Below are positions 1 through 6,253 of a DNA stretch of 9,363 nucleotides, one piece after another (position 1 is the first letter of the stretch; each line of letters opens with the position of its first letter). The notes under the pieces were generated by a model. That model searched no databases. It was not told the origin of the DNA and saw only the letters and a program-made list of their open reading frames with translations. The DNA is from JBFHRB01 sp041591915 (GTDB lineage Bacteria > Actinomycetota > Nitriliruptoria > Nitriliruptorales > Nitriliruptoraceae): NCBI GenBank assembly GCA_041591915.1, contig JBFHRB010000129.1, positions 1-9,363 of the forward strand. The letters run 5' to 3'. A program made the position numbers and the translations under genes.

Positions 1-28
1 ATGTCCACACGGCAACAGATGTCCACAC
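1..28. repeat. Doubled ATGTCCACAC motif, DnaA-box-like
   Basis: The 10-mer ATGTCCACAC occurs at 1-10 and again at 19-28, a period of 18 bp. The core TGTCCACA matches eight of nine positions of TTGTCCACA, the form of the DnaA box used in high-GC actinobacteria, but the first T is replaced by A in both copies. Positions 1-33 can also be read as a short in-frame stretch ending in TGA, so this could be the 3' end of an upstream gene; ten codons are too few to decide. No origin, dnaA or dnaN is visible nearby, so any function is inferred. Confidence 0.3.
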
Positions 29-55
29 AGTGATGGGTGGGTAGGTTGGGGCGTC

Positions 56-65
56 GGGGAGGTGG
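56..65 (+). promoter_or_regulatory. Strong ribosome binding site fixing the first GNAT start
   Basis: GGGGAGGTGG lies directly upstream, with the GGAGG core at 58-62 and 8 nt to the GTG at 71. The longer possible start, GTG at 62, would sit inside this Shine-Dalgarno sequence, so 71 is the better start. A TANNNT hexamer (TAGGTT, 42-47) could be a -10 element, but no -35 partner is seen. Confidence 0.65.
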
Positions 66-70
66 TTGCG

Positions 71-616
71 GTGTTCGTCGGGGAGCGGGTGCGGCTGCGG
101 CCGATGGAGCCCGGTGATCGCGAGGGGGTCCTGCGGCTCGAGCAGGACGTCGAGGCCCTGCGGGTCCGACGTCCCTGGGTGGTCGTGCCCGGGTACGAGG
201 GCGAGGTCGACGCCTTCATGGAGCGCCTCGCCACCAACGGCATCGACCGCTGGCACTTCGCGATCCTCGACGTCGAGGACGACGGGTTCGTCGGCCGGGT
301 GGTGCTGCGTGGCGTCCGTTGGCACGAGCGCCACGCGGAGATGGGCATCGCGATCGTCCGCGAGCGCTGGGGCCAGGGCATCGGACGTGAGGCGACCGAG
401 CTCCTGCTGGAGTGGGCGTTCGACGACCTCGGCCTGAACAAGGTCAAGCTCGACGTCGTCGCGCGCAACGAGCGGGCCGTCGCCATGTACGAGCGGCTCG
501 GCTTCGAGGTGGACGCGCGGCTGCGCAACCACCTGATCGCCGACGACGAGTTCGACGACCTGCTCCTGATGAGCCTGCGGGCCCAGGAGTGGCGCGCCGC
601 GAGGGCCGCGTCGTGA
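71..616 (+). CDS. GNAT-family N-acetyltransferase, RimJ/RimL type (first of a pair)
   Basis: A cytoplasmic acetyltransferase of about 181 residues that probably moves an acetyl group from acetyl-CoA to a primary amine; the substrate is unknown. The N-terminus FVGERVRLRPMEPGD is the usual opening of RimJ/RimL-like GNATs. The acetyl-CoA pyrophosphate loop is RERWGQGIGREA (about residues 97-108), followed by the family's NERAVAMYERLGF helix-strand and a C-terminal strand ending near LLLMSLRAQEW. The size is normal for a single-domain GNAT. The GTG start at 71 was chosen because of the ribosome binding site at 56-65. The reading frame stays open upstream to the window edge but has no start codon before 62. 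The stop TGA overlaps the GTG start of the next GNAT, so the two are probably co-translated. Family assignment is firm. Ribosomal protein acetylation, antibiotic modification and small-molecule acetylation all remain possible. Confidence 0.88.
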   Translation: MFVGERVRLRPMEPGDREGVLRLEQDVEALRVRRPWVVVPGYEGEVDAFMERLATNGIDRWHFAILDVEDDGFVGRVVLRGVRWHERHAEMGIAIVRERWGQGIGREATELLLEWAFDDLGLNKVKLDVVARNERAVAMYERLGFEVDARLRNHLIADDEFDDLLLMSLRAQEWRAARAAS

Positions 617-1194
617 AGCGGTCCAGGTTGCCGACGGACGTCAGCCGACTGACCGGCGAGAAGGTCCGCCTCCGCACGCCGGTCCCGGAGGACGCCGATG
701 CCGTGATGGCGATCCGCGAGGCCGACGTCTCGCTCTACTACGGCTCGCCGGACCCCCCCGTGCAGTGGCGTCGCGAGCACGTGGCCGGCTGGGTCAACGA
801 CGACCCGGGACCACGCCGCGTGAACTTCTGCATCGTCCCCCTGGACGACGAGAGCCGGGTGGTCGGCACCCTGTCGCTGCAGCTCATCGACTGGAAGAAC
901 CGCAACACCATGATGGGGATCGGGCTGCACCCCGACGAGCGCGGCAAGGGCTACGGCACCGATGCCACGACGGTGGCGGTCGACTTCGCCTTCGACCAGC
1001 TGAACCTGGTCAAGGTCTACCTCGGCACGTTCGCGTTCAACGAGCACGCCAAGCACGTCTACGACAAGCTCGGCTTCGTCGTGGAGGGCGTCCTGCGTGA
1101 CGAGCGCTTCCGCGACGGGCGGTACTGGGACGAGTACCTCATGGCGACGTGGCGCGACGACGCGCGGCCGAGCGACCTCGGCCCCCGCGGGTAG
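613..1194 (+). CDS. GNAT-family N-acetyltransferase, RimJ/RimL type (second of a pair)
   Basis: A 193-residue acetyltransferase paralogous to the preceding gene. The GTG at 613 overlaps the previous stop as GTGA, with GAGGG at 601-605 placed 7 nt upstream; the frame is open further 5', but that part only shadows the first gene. The N-terminus LTGEKVRLRTPVPEDADAVM matches the GNAT opening. The acetyl-CoA loop is HPDERGKGYGTDA, with R110, G113 and G115 forming the RxxGxG signature. It continues with NEHAKHVYDKLGF and a C-terminal GRYWDEYLMATW, a common RimJ/RimL ending. The two proteins align along their C-terminal halves with the same spacing, which suggests an old tandem duplication. The substrate is unknown. 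The 60 bp to hom would allow co-transcription, but a possible -10 lies at its stop codon. Confidence 0.88.
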   Translation: MKRSRLPTDVSRLTGEKVRLRTPVPEDADAVMAIREADVSLYYGSPDPPVQWRREHVAGWVNDDPGPRRVNFCIVPLDDESRVVGTLSLQLIDWKNRNTMMGIGLHPDERGKGYGTDATTVAVDFAFDQLNLVKVYLGTFAFNEHAKHVYDKLGFVVEGVLRDERFRDGRYWDEYLMATWRDDARPSDLGPRG

Positions 1195-1197
1195 CAT
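1192..1197 (+). promoter_or_regulatory. Possible -10 element upstream of hom
   Basis: TAGCAT fits the actinobacterial TANNNT -10 pattern and sits in a GGGTAGCATCGCG context, overlapping the GNAT stop codon. It would give a leader of about 50 nt before the GTG of hom. No -35 hexamer is recognisable 16-19 bp upstream, so this is only a candidate. Confidence 0.3.
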
Positions 1198-1241
1198 CGC
1201 GCCCCGCTGCCTCCCTGCCCCGTGGCGGCGCATCCCACCCC

Positions 1242-1246
1242 AGGAG
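1242..1246 (+). promoter_or_regulatory. Ribosome binding site of hom
   Basis: AGGAG is followed by an 8-nt spacer and GTG at 1255. This favours 1255 over the in-frame GTG at 1222, which has no Shine-Dalgarno sequence and would add eleven residues unlike the family N-terminus. Confidence 0.7.
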
Positions 1247-1254
1247 TACCTGTC

Positions 1255-2550
1255 GTGACCGATCGCATCCGCGTCGGCCTGCTCGGCTGCGGCACCGTCG
1301 GCAGCGGCGTCGTGCGCATCCTCCACAGCGAGGCCGCCGACATCCGCGAGCGGGTCGGGGCCGAGGTCGTGGTCACTCGCATCGCCGTCCGCGACCTCAC
1401 CAAGGACCGGGGGCTCGACCTCCCCGCCGAGGTCTTCACGACCGACCCCGTCGCGGTCATCGAGTCCGACGACGTCGACATCGTCGTCGAGGTGATGGGT
1501 GGTCGCGACGAGGCCGGCAAGCTCGTCCGACGGGCGATCGAGCTGCGCAAGCCGGTCGTCACCGCGAACAAGGAACTCGTTGCCCACGAGGGCCCCGAAC
1601 TGTTCGACGCGGCGCAGAGCGCCGGCGTCGACCTCCACTACGAGGCCGCGGTCGCGGGCGCCATCCCGATCATCAAGCCGCTCAAGGAGTCGCTGGCCGG
1701 CGATCGCGTCCACCGCGTGCTCGGGATCCTCAACGGAACCACCAACTACATCCTCACGAAGATGACCGAGGACGGGGCGTCCTACGAGGACGTCCTCAAG
1801 GAGGCGCAGGACCTCGGCTACGCGGAGGCCGACCCGACCGCCGACGTCGGCGGCCATGACGCGGCCAGCAAGTGCGCGATCCTGGCGAGCCTCGCGTTCG
1901 ACACCCGCGTGCACGCCGACGACGTGTACCGCGAGGGCATCGAGCGGGTGAACCAGACCGACATCCGCACGGCCGACCGGCTCGGCTACGTCATCAAGCT
2001 CCTCGCCATCGCGAGCGAGGTCGACGGTGGCGTCGCGGTGCGCGTCCACCCGACCTTCGTGCCGAAGACCCACCCGCTCGCCAGCGTCCGCGACAGCTTC
2101 AACGCGATCTTCGTCCAGGCCGATGCCGCCGGCGACCTGATGTTCTACGGCCGTGGCGCCGGCTCACTGCCGACCGGCTCGGCGGTGGTCGGCGACATCC
2201 TCGACGTCGCCCGCAACCTCATGGCCGAGTCGCGCGGCCCGGTCGAGAGTGACCACCGGGCCAAGCGGATCCGCCCCATCGAGGAGCTCCGCACCCAGTA
2301 CTACGTGCTGCTCGACGTCGCCGACGAGCCCGGTGTCCTCGCCCGCGTCGCCTCGACCTTCGGGGACAACGGGGTGTCGATCGCCCAGGTCTGGCAGGAG
2401 GGATCGGGAACCTCGGCGCAGCTCGTCCTGATCAGCCACCGCGCGACCGAGGGCCAGCTCGCCGAGACGGTTCGCCAGCTCGAGGAGACCGCGGGCGTGC
2501 AGGCGGTGACGTCCGTCCTGCGCGTCGAGTCCGAGGTGCTCGGCTCGTGA
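1255..2550 (+). CDS. hom: Homoserine dehydrogenase with C-terminal ACT domain
   Basis: Reduces aspartate 4-semialdehyde to homoserine with NAD(P)H, the branch point to threonine and methionine; cytoplasmic. The 431-residue protein has the usual bacterial length. It starts with a Rossmann fold carrying GCGTVG (residues 11-16), then TANKELVA with the conserved K106. The catalytic domain contains LNGTTNYIL and YAEADPTADVGGHDAASK. E191, D202 and K206 keep the 11- and 4-residue spacings of E208, D219 and K223 in the yeast enzyme. Residues from about 346 to 427 form an ACT domain (YYVLLDVADEPGVLARVA), the usual site of threonine feedback control, so allosteric inhibition is inferred. It is a monofunctional enzyme with no aspartate kinase domain. 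Its stop overlaps the thrC start as GTGA, indicating coupled expression. Confidence 0.97.
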   Translation: MTDRIRVGLLGCGTVGSGVVRILHSEAADIRERVGAEVVVTRIAVRDLTKDRGLDLPAEVFTTDPVAVIESDDVDIVVEVMGGRDEAGKLVRRAIELRKPVVTANKELVAHEGPELFDAAQSAGVDLHYEAAVAGAIPIIKPLKESLAGDRVHRVLGILNGTTNYILTKMTEDGASYEDVLKEAQDLGYAEADPTADVGGHDAASKCAILASLAFDTRVHADDVYREGIERVNQTDIRTADRLGYVIKLLAIASEVDGGVAVRVHPTFVPKTHPLASVRDSFNAIFVQADAAGDLMFYGRGAGSLPTGSAVVGDILDVARNLMAESRGPVESDHRAKRIRPIEELRTQYYVLLDVADEPGVLARVASTFGDNGVSIAQVWQEGSGTSAQLVLISHRATEGQLAETVRQLEETAGVQAVTSVLRVESEVLGS

Positions 2551-3602
2551 GCCACGTCTGGCGAGGGATCATCGAGGAGTACCGCGACCGCATGCCGGTC
2601 GCGCCCGACACCCCTGTCGTGACCCTGCGCGAGGGCGGCACCCCACTCATCCACTCCGAACGCCTCAGTGAGCTGACCGGCTGCGAGGTGCACCTCAAGT
2701 TCGACGGTGCCAACCCCACCGGGTCCTTCAAGGACCGCGGGATGACGATGGCGATCACCAAGGCCGTCGAGGCCGGCGCCAGGGCCGTCATCTGCGCGTC
2801 CACCGGCAACACGTCCGCGTCGGCCGCCGCGTACGCGGGCAAGGCCGGGCTGGTCTGCGGGGTCATCGTCCCCAAGGGCAAGATCGCGCTCGGCAAGCTC
2901 GCGCAGGCACTCGTCCACGGTGCGGTCGTGCTCCAGGTCGACGGGAACTTCGACCAGGCCCTGCAGATCTGCCGGACGCTCGACGAGAAGTACCCGGTCA
3001 CGCTCGTCAACTCGACCAATCCCTACCGCATCGACGGCCAGCGCTCGGGCGCCTGGGAGGTCTGCGACCAGTTGGGTCGCGCCCCCGACGTGCACGTCAT
3101 GCCGGTCGGCAACGCGGGCAACATCACGGCGTACTGGCGCGGCTACCGCGAGTACCACGGCGACGGCGTCATCGACGCGCTGCCGGTCATGCGTGGCTTC
3201 CAGGCGGCGGGCGCCAACCCGATCGTGCGTGGCGCCCCGGTCGAGGACCCGCACACCATCGCCACCGCGATCCGCATCGGTAATCCCGTCTCGTGGAAGT
3301 TCGCGGTCGAGGCGGCCGAGGAGTCCGGCGGCTCGATCCGCGACGCGACGGACCGCGAGATCCTGCAGGCCTACGGAGAGCTCGCCCGCGAGGGCGTCTT
3401 CTGCGAGATGGCCTCCGCCGCCTCCGTCGCCGGCCTCAAGAAGCTGCACGCGGCCGGTGAGCTCGAGCCCGGGCAGGTGGTCGTGTGCGTGCTCACGGGC
3501 CACGGCCTCAAGGACCCGGACTGGGCGATCGCGGGCGCCGCGCCGCCGCCGGTCATCCCGATCGACGTCGACATCGCCGCCGAGCACCTCGGCCTCGCGT
3601 GA
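2547..3602 (+). CDS. thrC: Threonine synthase (PLP-dependent)
   Basis: Converts O-phospho-homoserine to threonine and phosphate, the last step of threonine synthesis; cytoplasmic. The 351-residue length is that of the compact threonine synthases found in actinobacteria and Bacillus. GSFKDRG places the Schiff-base lysine at K62. STGNTSASAAAYAG (85-98) is the conserved substrate and cofactor loop, and PVGNAGNITAYWRGY (186-200) holds the glycine-rich PLP phosphate cradle. The C-terminal part has CVLTGHGLKDPDWA, typical of the family. The GTG start overlaps the hom stop, with GAGGTG at 2533-2538 placed 8 nt upstream. Its own stop overlaps the next GTG. Placement between hom and a transporter, with thrB about 2.65 kb further on, is unusual. 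The identification is firm. Confidence 0.97.
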   Translation: MSHVWRGIIEEYRDRMPVAPDTPVVTLREGGTPLIHSERLSELTGCEVHLKFDGANPTGSFKDRGMTMAITKAVEAGARAVICASTGNTSASAAAYAGKAGLVCGVIVPKGKIALGKLAQALVHGAVVLQVDGNFDQALQICRTLDEKYPVTLVNSTNPYRIDGQRSGAWEVCDQLGRAPDVHVMPVGNAGNITAYWRGYREYHGDGVIDALPVMRGFQAAGANPIVRGAPVEDPHTIATAIRIGNPVSWKFAVEAAEESGGSIRDATDREILQAYGELAREGVFCEMASAASVAGLKKLHAAGELEPGQVVVCVLTGHGLKDPDWAIAGAAPPPVIPIDVDIAAEHLGLA

Positions 3603-4897
3603 GCCCTGACGCCCCGGCTCGTCGGCCGCGTGGCGGTCAGCTGGCCGAGATCGTCTCGTTGCTCCGGCGCGCGCCGGACTTCCGCAAGCTCTTCCTCGCC
3701 AGCGTCGTGAGCTTCCTGGGGGACTGGTTCGCGCTGGTCGCGGTGAGCGGCCTCGTGAAGGACATCACCGGCCGCGAGGGCGCGACGGCGCTCGTGTTCG
3801 CCGCCGAGGTCCTCCCGGTCTTCCTCGTGGCGCCCTTCGCGGGTGTGCTCGCCGACCGCTGGGACCGCAAGAAGATCCTCGTCTTCGCGAGTGGGTTCGC
3901 CGCGGTCCCGTCGCTCCTGTTGGTCGTGGCCTCGACGCAGCGGCTGGCCTGGCTGGCCTACCTCGGCGTGGTGCTGATCTCCGTGCTCGCGGGGTTCTTC
4001 CAGCCGATCGTGTCGGCCATCGTCCCGAACATGGTCGACGAGGAGGACCTGTCGCTGGCGCAGACCGTCATCGGCAGCGTCTGGGGCACCATGCTGTTCG
4101 TCGGCGCGGCCGTCGGCGGACTCGTCGCGGCGGCCCTCGGCCGCGAGGCGAGCTTCGTCATCAACGCCGCGACCTTCCTCCTCGCGGCGACCTTCGTCAT
4201 CCGGATCCGCCGGCCCTTCACGGTGGGCGAGGTCCGTGCGACCGCCTCCGTACTGGCGCAGTTCCGCGAGGTCTGGGGGTTCGTACGCCCGCGCAAGCCC
4301 ACGCGCGCGTTCATGGTCACCAAGGCCGGTGTCGGCGTCGGCAACGGCATCGTCGGGCTCCTGCCCGTCTACGCCGTCGACGTCTTCGGAGGAACGGACG
4401 CCGCGATCGGGTTCCTGCTGGCCGCACGCGGCGCGGGTGCCCTCGTCGGCCCCTACGTGGGGCGTGCGATCGCCGGCGACCGCGGCCAGCGCCTCGTGTT
4501 CGTCACGGGGGCGTCCATCGTCGCCTACGCCGTCGCGTACACGCTGCTGCCCTCGACCGAGACGCTCGCCGTCGGCATCGTCGTCGTCGCGCTGGCCCAC
4601 GCCGGTGGTGGCAACCAGTGGGTGATGTCCACCCACGGGCTGCAGCTGTCCACCCCGGACTCGTTCCGGGGGAGGATCATGAGCTTCGACTTCGCGATCG
4701 CCACGCTCGCGATCGGCACCTCGGCCCTGCTCGCCGGGGCGGCGGCCGAGGCGTTCGGCCTGATCGCCACGTCCTACGGCCTCGCCGCCCTCAGCCTCGC
4801 CTACGGCATCCTCTGGCTGGCCTGGACGCGAGACCTCTGGGCAGCGGACGAGGACCCCGTGCGTCGGGCTGAGGTGACGCCGGTCAGCGAGCGTTGA
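3599..4897 (+). CDS. MFS transporter, MFS_3/EntS-like
   Basis: An integral inner-membrane transporter of 432 residues, probably an exporter driven by the proton gradient. After a short basic N-terminus the protein is a series of hydrophobic helices in two halves (about 6+6), split by a basic cytoplasmic loop near residues 202-238. MFS motif A is GVLADRWDRKK (82-92), in the loop after the second helix. PNMVDEEDLSLA, SFVINAATFLLAA and PDSFRGRIMSF resemble conserved stretches of the MFS_3 group, which includes the enterobactin exporter EntS and many drug or peptide efflux pumps. The GTG start overlaps the thrC stop as GTGA. No good Shine-Dalgarno sequence is present, so translation probably depends on coupling to thrC. 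The substrate is not readable; export of threonine, a relative, or an unrelated compound are all possible. The longer frame back to 3485 only shadows thrC. Confidence 0.85.
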   Translation: MSPDAPARRPRGGQLAEIVSLLRRAPDFRKLFLASVVSFLGDWFALVAVSGLVKDITGREGATALVFAAEVLPVFLVAPFAGVLADRWDRKKILVFASGFAAVPSLLLVVASTQRLAWLAYLGVVLISVLAGFFQPIVSAIVPNMVDEEDLSLAQTVIGSVWGTMLFVGAAVGGLVAAALGREASFVINAATFLLAATFVIRIRRPFTVGEVRATASVLAQFREVWGFVRPRKPTRAFMVTKAGVGVGNGIVGLLPVYAVDVFGGTDAAIGFLLAARGAGALVGPYVGRAIAGDRGQRLVFVTGASIVAYAVAYTLLPSTETLAVGIVVVALAHAGGGNQWVMSTHGLQLSTPDSFRGRIMSFDFAIATLAIGTSALLAGAAAEAFGLIATSYGLAALSLAYGILWLAWTRDLWAADEDPVRRAEVTPVSER

Positions 4898-4900
4898 ACC
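4882..4900. terminator. Small hairpin across two convergent stop codons
   Basis: GGT and ACC arms enclose CAGC/GTTG arms with one bulged A and a four-base loop, giving about seven pairs (one G-T). The structure spans both the MFS stop (4895-4897) and the glutamate dehydrogenase stop (4884-4886). There is no T-tract on either side, so a bidirectional terminator is only a guess. Confidence 0.2.
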
Positions 4901-6167
4901 AGTCGCGGGTGCCCTTCGCCTCGACGGCCTCCTCGATGCGCTCCATGGCCACGACGTAGGCGGCGGTGCGCAGGTCGTGGTCGATCTCCTCGTAGGTCTC
5001 CCACACGCGGTCGAACGCCTCCGACATGCGCACGTCGAGCTCCTCGGCGACGTCCTCCTCGGACCACGGCAGGCCCTCGCGGTTCTGCACCCACTCGAAG
5101 AAGCTGACCGTCACACCGCCGGCGTTGGCCAGCACGTCCGGGATAGCGACGATGTCCCGCTCGAGGAGGAGCTCGTCGGCGTCCTCGTCGGTCGCGCCGT
5201 TGGCCAGCTCGATGAGGTAGTCGCAGCTGAGCTCGTCGACGATGTCCGCCGTGATGACACCGCCCAGTGCTGCGGGGGCGAGCACGTCGACGTCGAGGCG
5301 GAGGAGGTCGTCGTTGCTGATGGACTCTGCCTCGCCCGAGTAGTCCACGACCGAACCGTGCTCGAGCTTGGCCTCGCGCACGGCCTCGACGTCGAGGCCG
5401 TCGGGGTTGTGGATCCCGCCCTGCGAGTCGCTGACGGCGACGACGCGGTAGCCCATCTCGGCGATGATGGACGCGAAGTAGTACCCGGCGTTGCCGTAGC
5501 CCTGGACGGCGACGGTGGTCTCCTCCGGCGTCAGGCCGACGCGCTTGGCGAGCTCGCGGAGGCAGATGGCCGCGCCGCGACCGGTCGCCTCGGTCCGCCC
5601 CTCGATGCCCCCGAGGATGACGGGCTTGCCGGTGATGACCGCACGGTCGTGGCGGCGGGTGATGTAGCCGTACTCGCTGACCATCCACCCCATGACGCGG
5701 GCGTCGGTGTAGACGTCGGGAGCAGGGATGTCGCGATCGGGACCGATCACGTCGGCGAACCCGCGGATGTAGGCACGCGAGACCCGCTCGAGCTCCAGGC
5801 GGCTCAGGTCCTTCACGTCGACCGCGACGCCGCCCTTGCCGCCGCCGTAGGGCAGCCCGATGACCGCGCACTTGATGGTCATCCACAGCGCCAGGGCCTG
5901 GACCTCGTAGGCGTTGACGTCGGGGTGGAAGCGGATCCCGCCCTTGGCGGGCCCCAGCGTCGTGTCGTACTGGCAGCGGTAGCCCAGGACGCTGATCTCG
6001 GACCCATCGTCGCGTCGGACCCGGAGGGCAACGGTGTGGAGGCGGTCGGCGCGGAGCAGCCGGTTGCGGACCTCGTCGTCGACATCCGCGATCTCGGCGA
6101 TGCGCTGGAGGCGCTGGACGGCGCCGTCGAGGACGGCGCGGTTCTCTGCGGACACGTCGGTCTCCAC
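4884..6167 (-). CDS. gdhA: Glutamate dehydrogenase (Glu/Leu/Phe/Val dehydrogenase family)
   Basis: Interconverts glutamate and 2-oxoglutarate plus ammonia with a nicotinamide cofactor; cytoplasmic. The 427-residue size fits the hexameric GDH class. GPAKGGIRFHP (72-82), MTIK (K99) and GGGKGG (catalytic K111) keep the 24- and 12-residue spacing of K89, K113 and K125 of the Clostridium symbiosum enzyme. D151 in PAPDVYTDAR matches its catalytic D165. K75 and S355 (GGVTVSFFEW) are the side-chain carboxylate binders that are hydrophobic in leucine dehydrogenase, so glutamate is the likely substrate. The Rossmann motif is GYGNAG (223-228), with D247 after the second strand (SDSQGG), which suggests NAD preference. 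Oddity: IELANGAT (319-326) stands where relatives have VEGANGPT or VEAANGPT. The start is GTG at 6167, or a better-spaced GTG at 6155. It points away from thrB and converges on the MFS gene. Confidence 0.95.
   Translation of the reverse strand: METDVSAENRAVLDGAVQRLQRIAEIADVDDEVRNRLLRADRLHTVALRVRRDDGSEISVLGYRCQYDTTLGPAKGGIRFHPDVNAYEVQALALWMTIKCAVIGLPYGGGKGGVAVDVKDLSRLELERVSRAYIRGFADVIGPDRDIPAPDVYTDARVMGWMVSEYGYITRRHDRAVITGKPVILGGIEGRTEATGRGAAICLRELAKRVGLTPEETTVAVQGYGNAGYYFASIIAEMGYRVVAVSDSQGGIHNPDGLDVEAVREAKLEHGSVVDYSGEAESISNDDLLRLDVDVLAPAALGGVITADIVDELSCDYLIELANGATDEDADELLLERDIVAIPDVLANAGGVTVSFFEWVQNREGLPWSEEDVAEELDVRMSEAFDRVWETYEEIDHDLRTAAYVVAMERIEEAVEAKGTRDWFNAR
6161..6165 (-). promoter_or_regulatory. 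Possible ribosome binding site inside the annotated gdhA start
   Basis: On the minus strand GGAGA lies 5 nt before an in-frame GTG at 6155-6153 (residue 5 of the longer form). The GTG at 6167 has only a poor upstream match (GCGAACGA). The real protein may therefore be four residues shorter. Confidence 0.4.
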
Positions 6168-6253
6168 TCGTTCGCGGCGCGGGTGCGCCGTCGTGCGGGG
6201 AGCCTAGGAGGCCCCCTCCGCTACCGTCCCGCGGACCCTCCACGGACCTCGGC
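6168..6253. promoter_or_regulatory. Divergent gdhA/thrB intergenic region with inverted repeat
   Basis: Only 86 bp separate the two divergent starts. TACCGT (6222-6227, plus strand) is a TANNNT candidate -10 for thrB, giving a leader of about 20 nt. AGCCTA at 6201-6206 reads TAGGCT on the minus strand, a candidate -10 for gdhA. Neither has a clear -35. The gdhA candidate lies within an imperfect inverted repeat at 6198-6216 (GGG, mismatch, GCCT, AGG, AGGC, mismatch, CCC), which could be an operator. thrB has no strong Shine-Dalgarno sequence here. Confidence 0.35.

Noticed and set aside
1222..1254. An upstream GTG extension of hom
   Set aside because: No ribosome binding site precedes it, whereas the GTG at 1255 has AGGAG at good spacing and the expected N-terminus.
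2301..3587. A 428-codon open frame on the minus strand opposite hom and thrC
   Set aside because: It lies opposite two firmly identified genes. Its product is Arg/Asp/Gly/Ala-rich with no family motif, as expected for antisense frames in very GC-rich DNA.
3485..3598. An N-terminal extension of the MFS protein
   Set aside because: The extra residues are read out of frame inside thrC and are Arg/Pro-rich; the GTGA overlap at 3599 fits the local pattern.
3371..4636. A 421-codon open frame on the minus strand opposite thrC and the MFS gene
   Set aside because: The composition is Arg/Glu/Asp/Gly-rich and highly repetitive without any domain; it is a shadow of the transporter frame.
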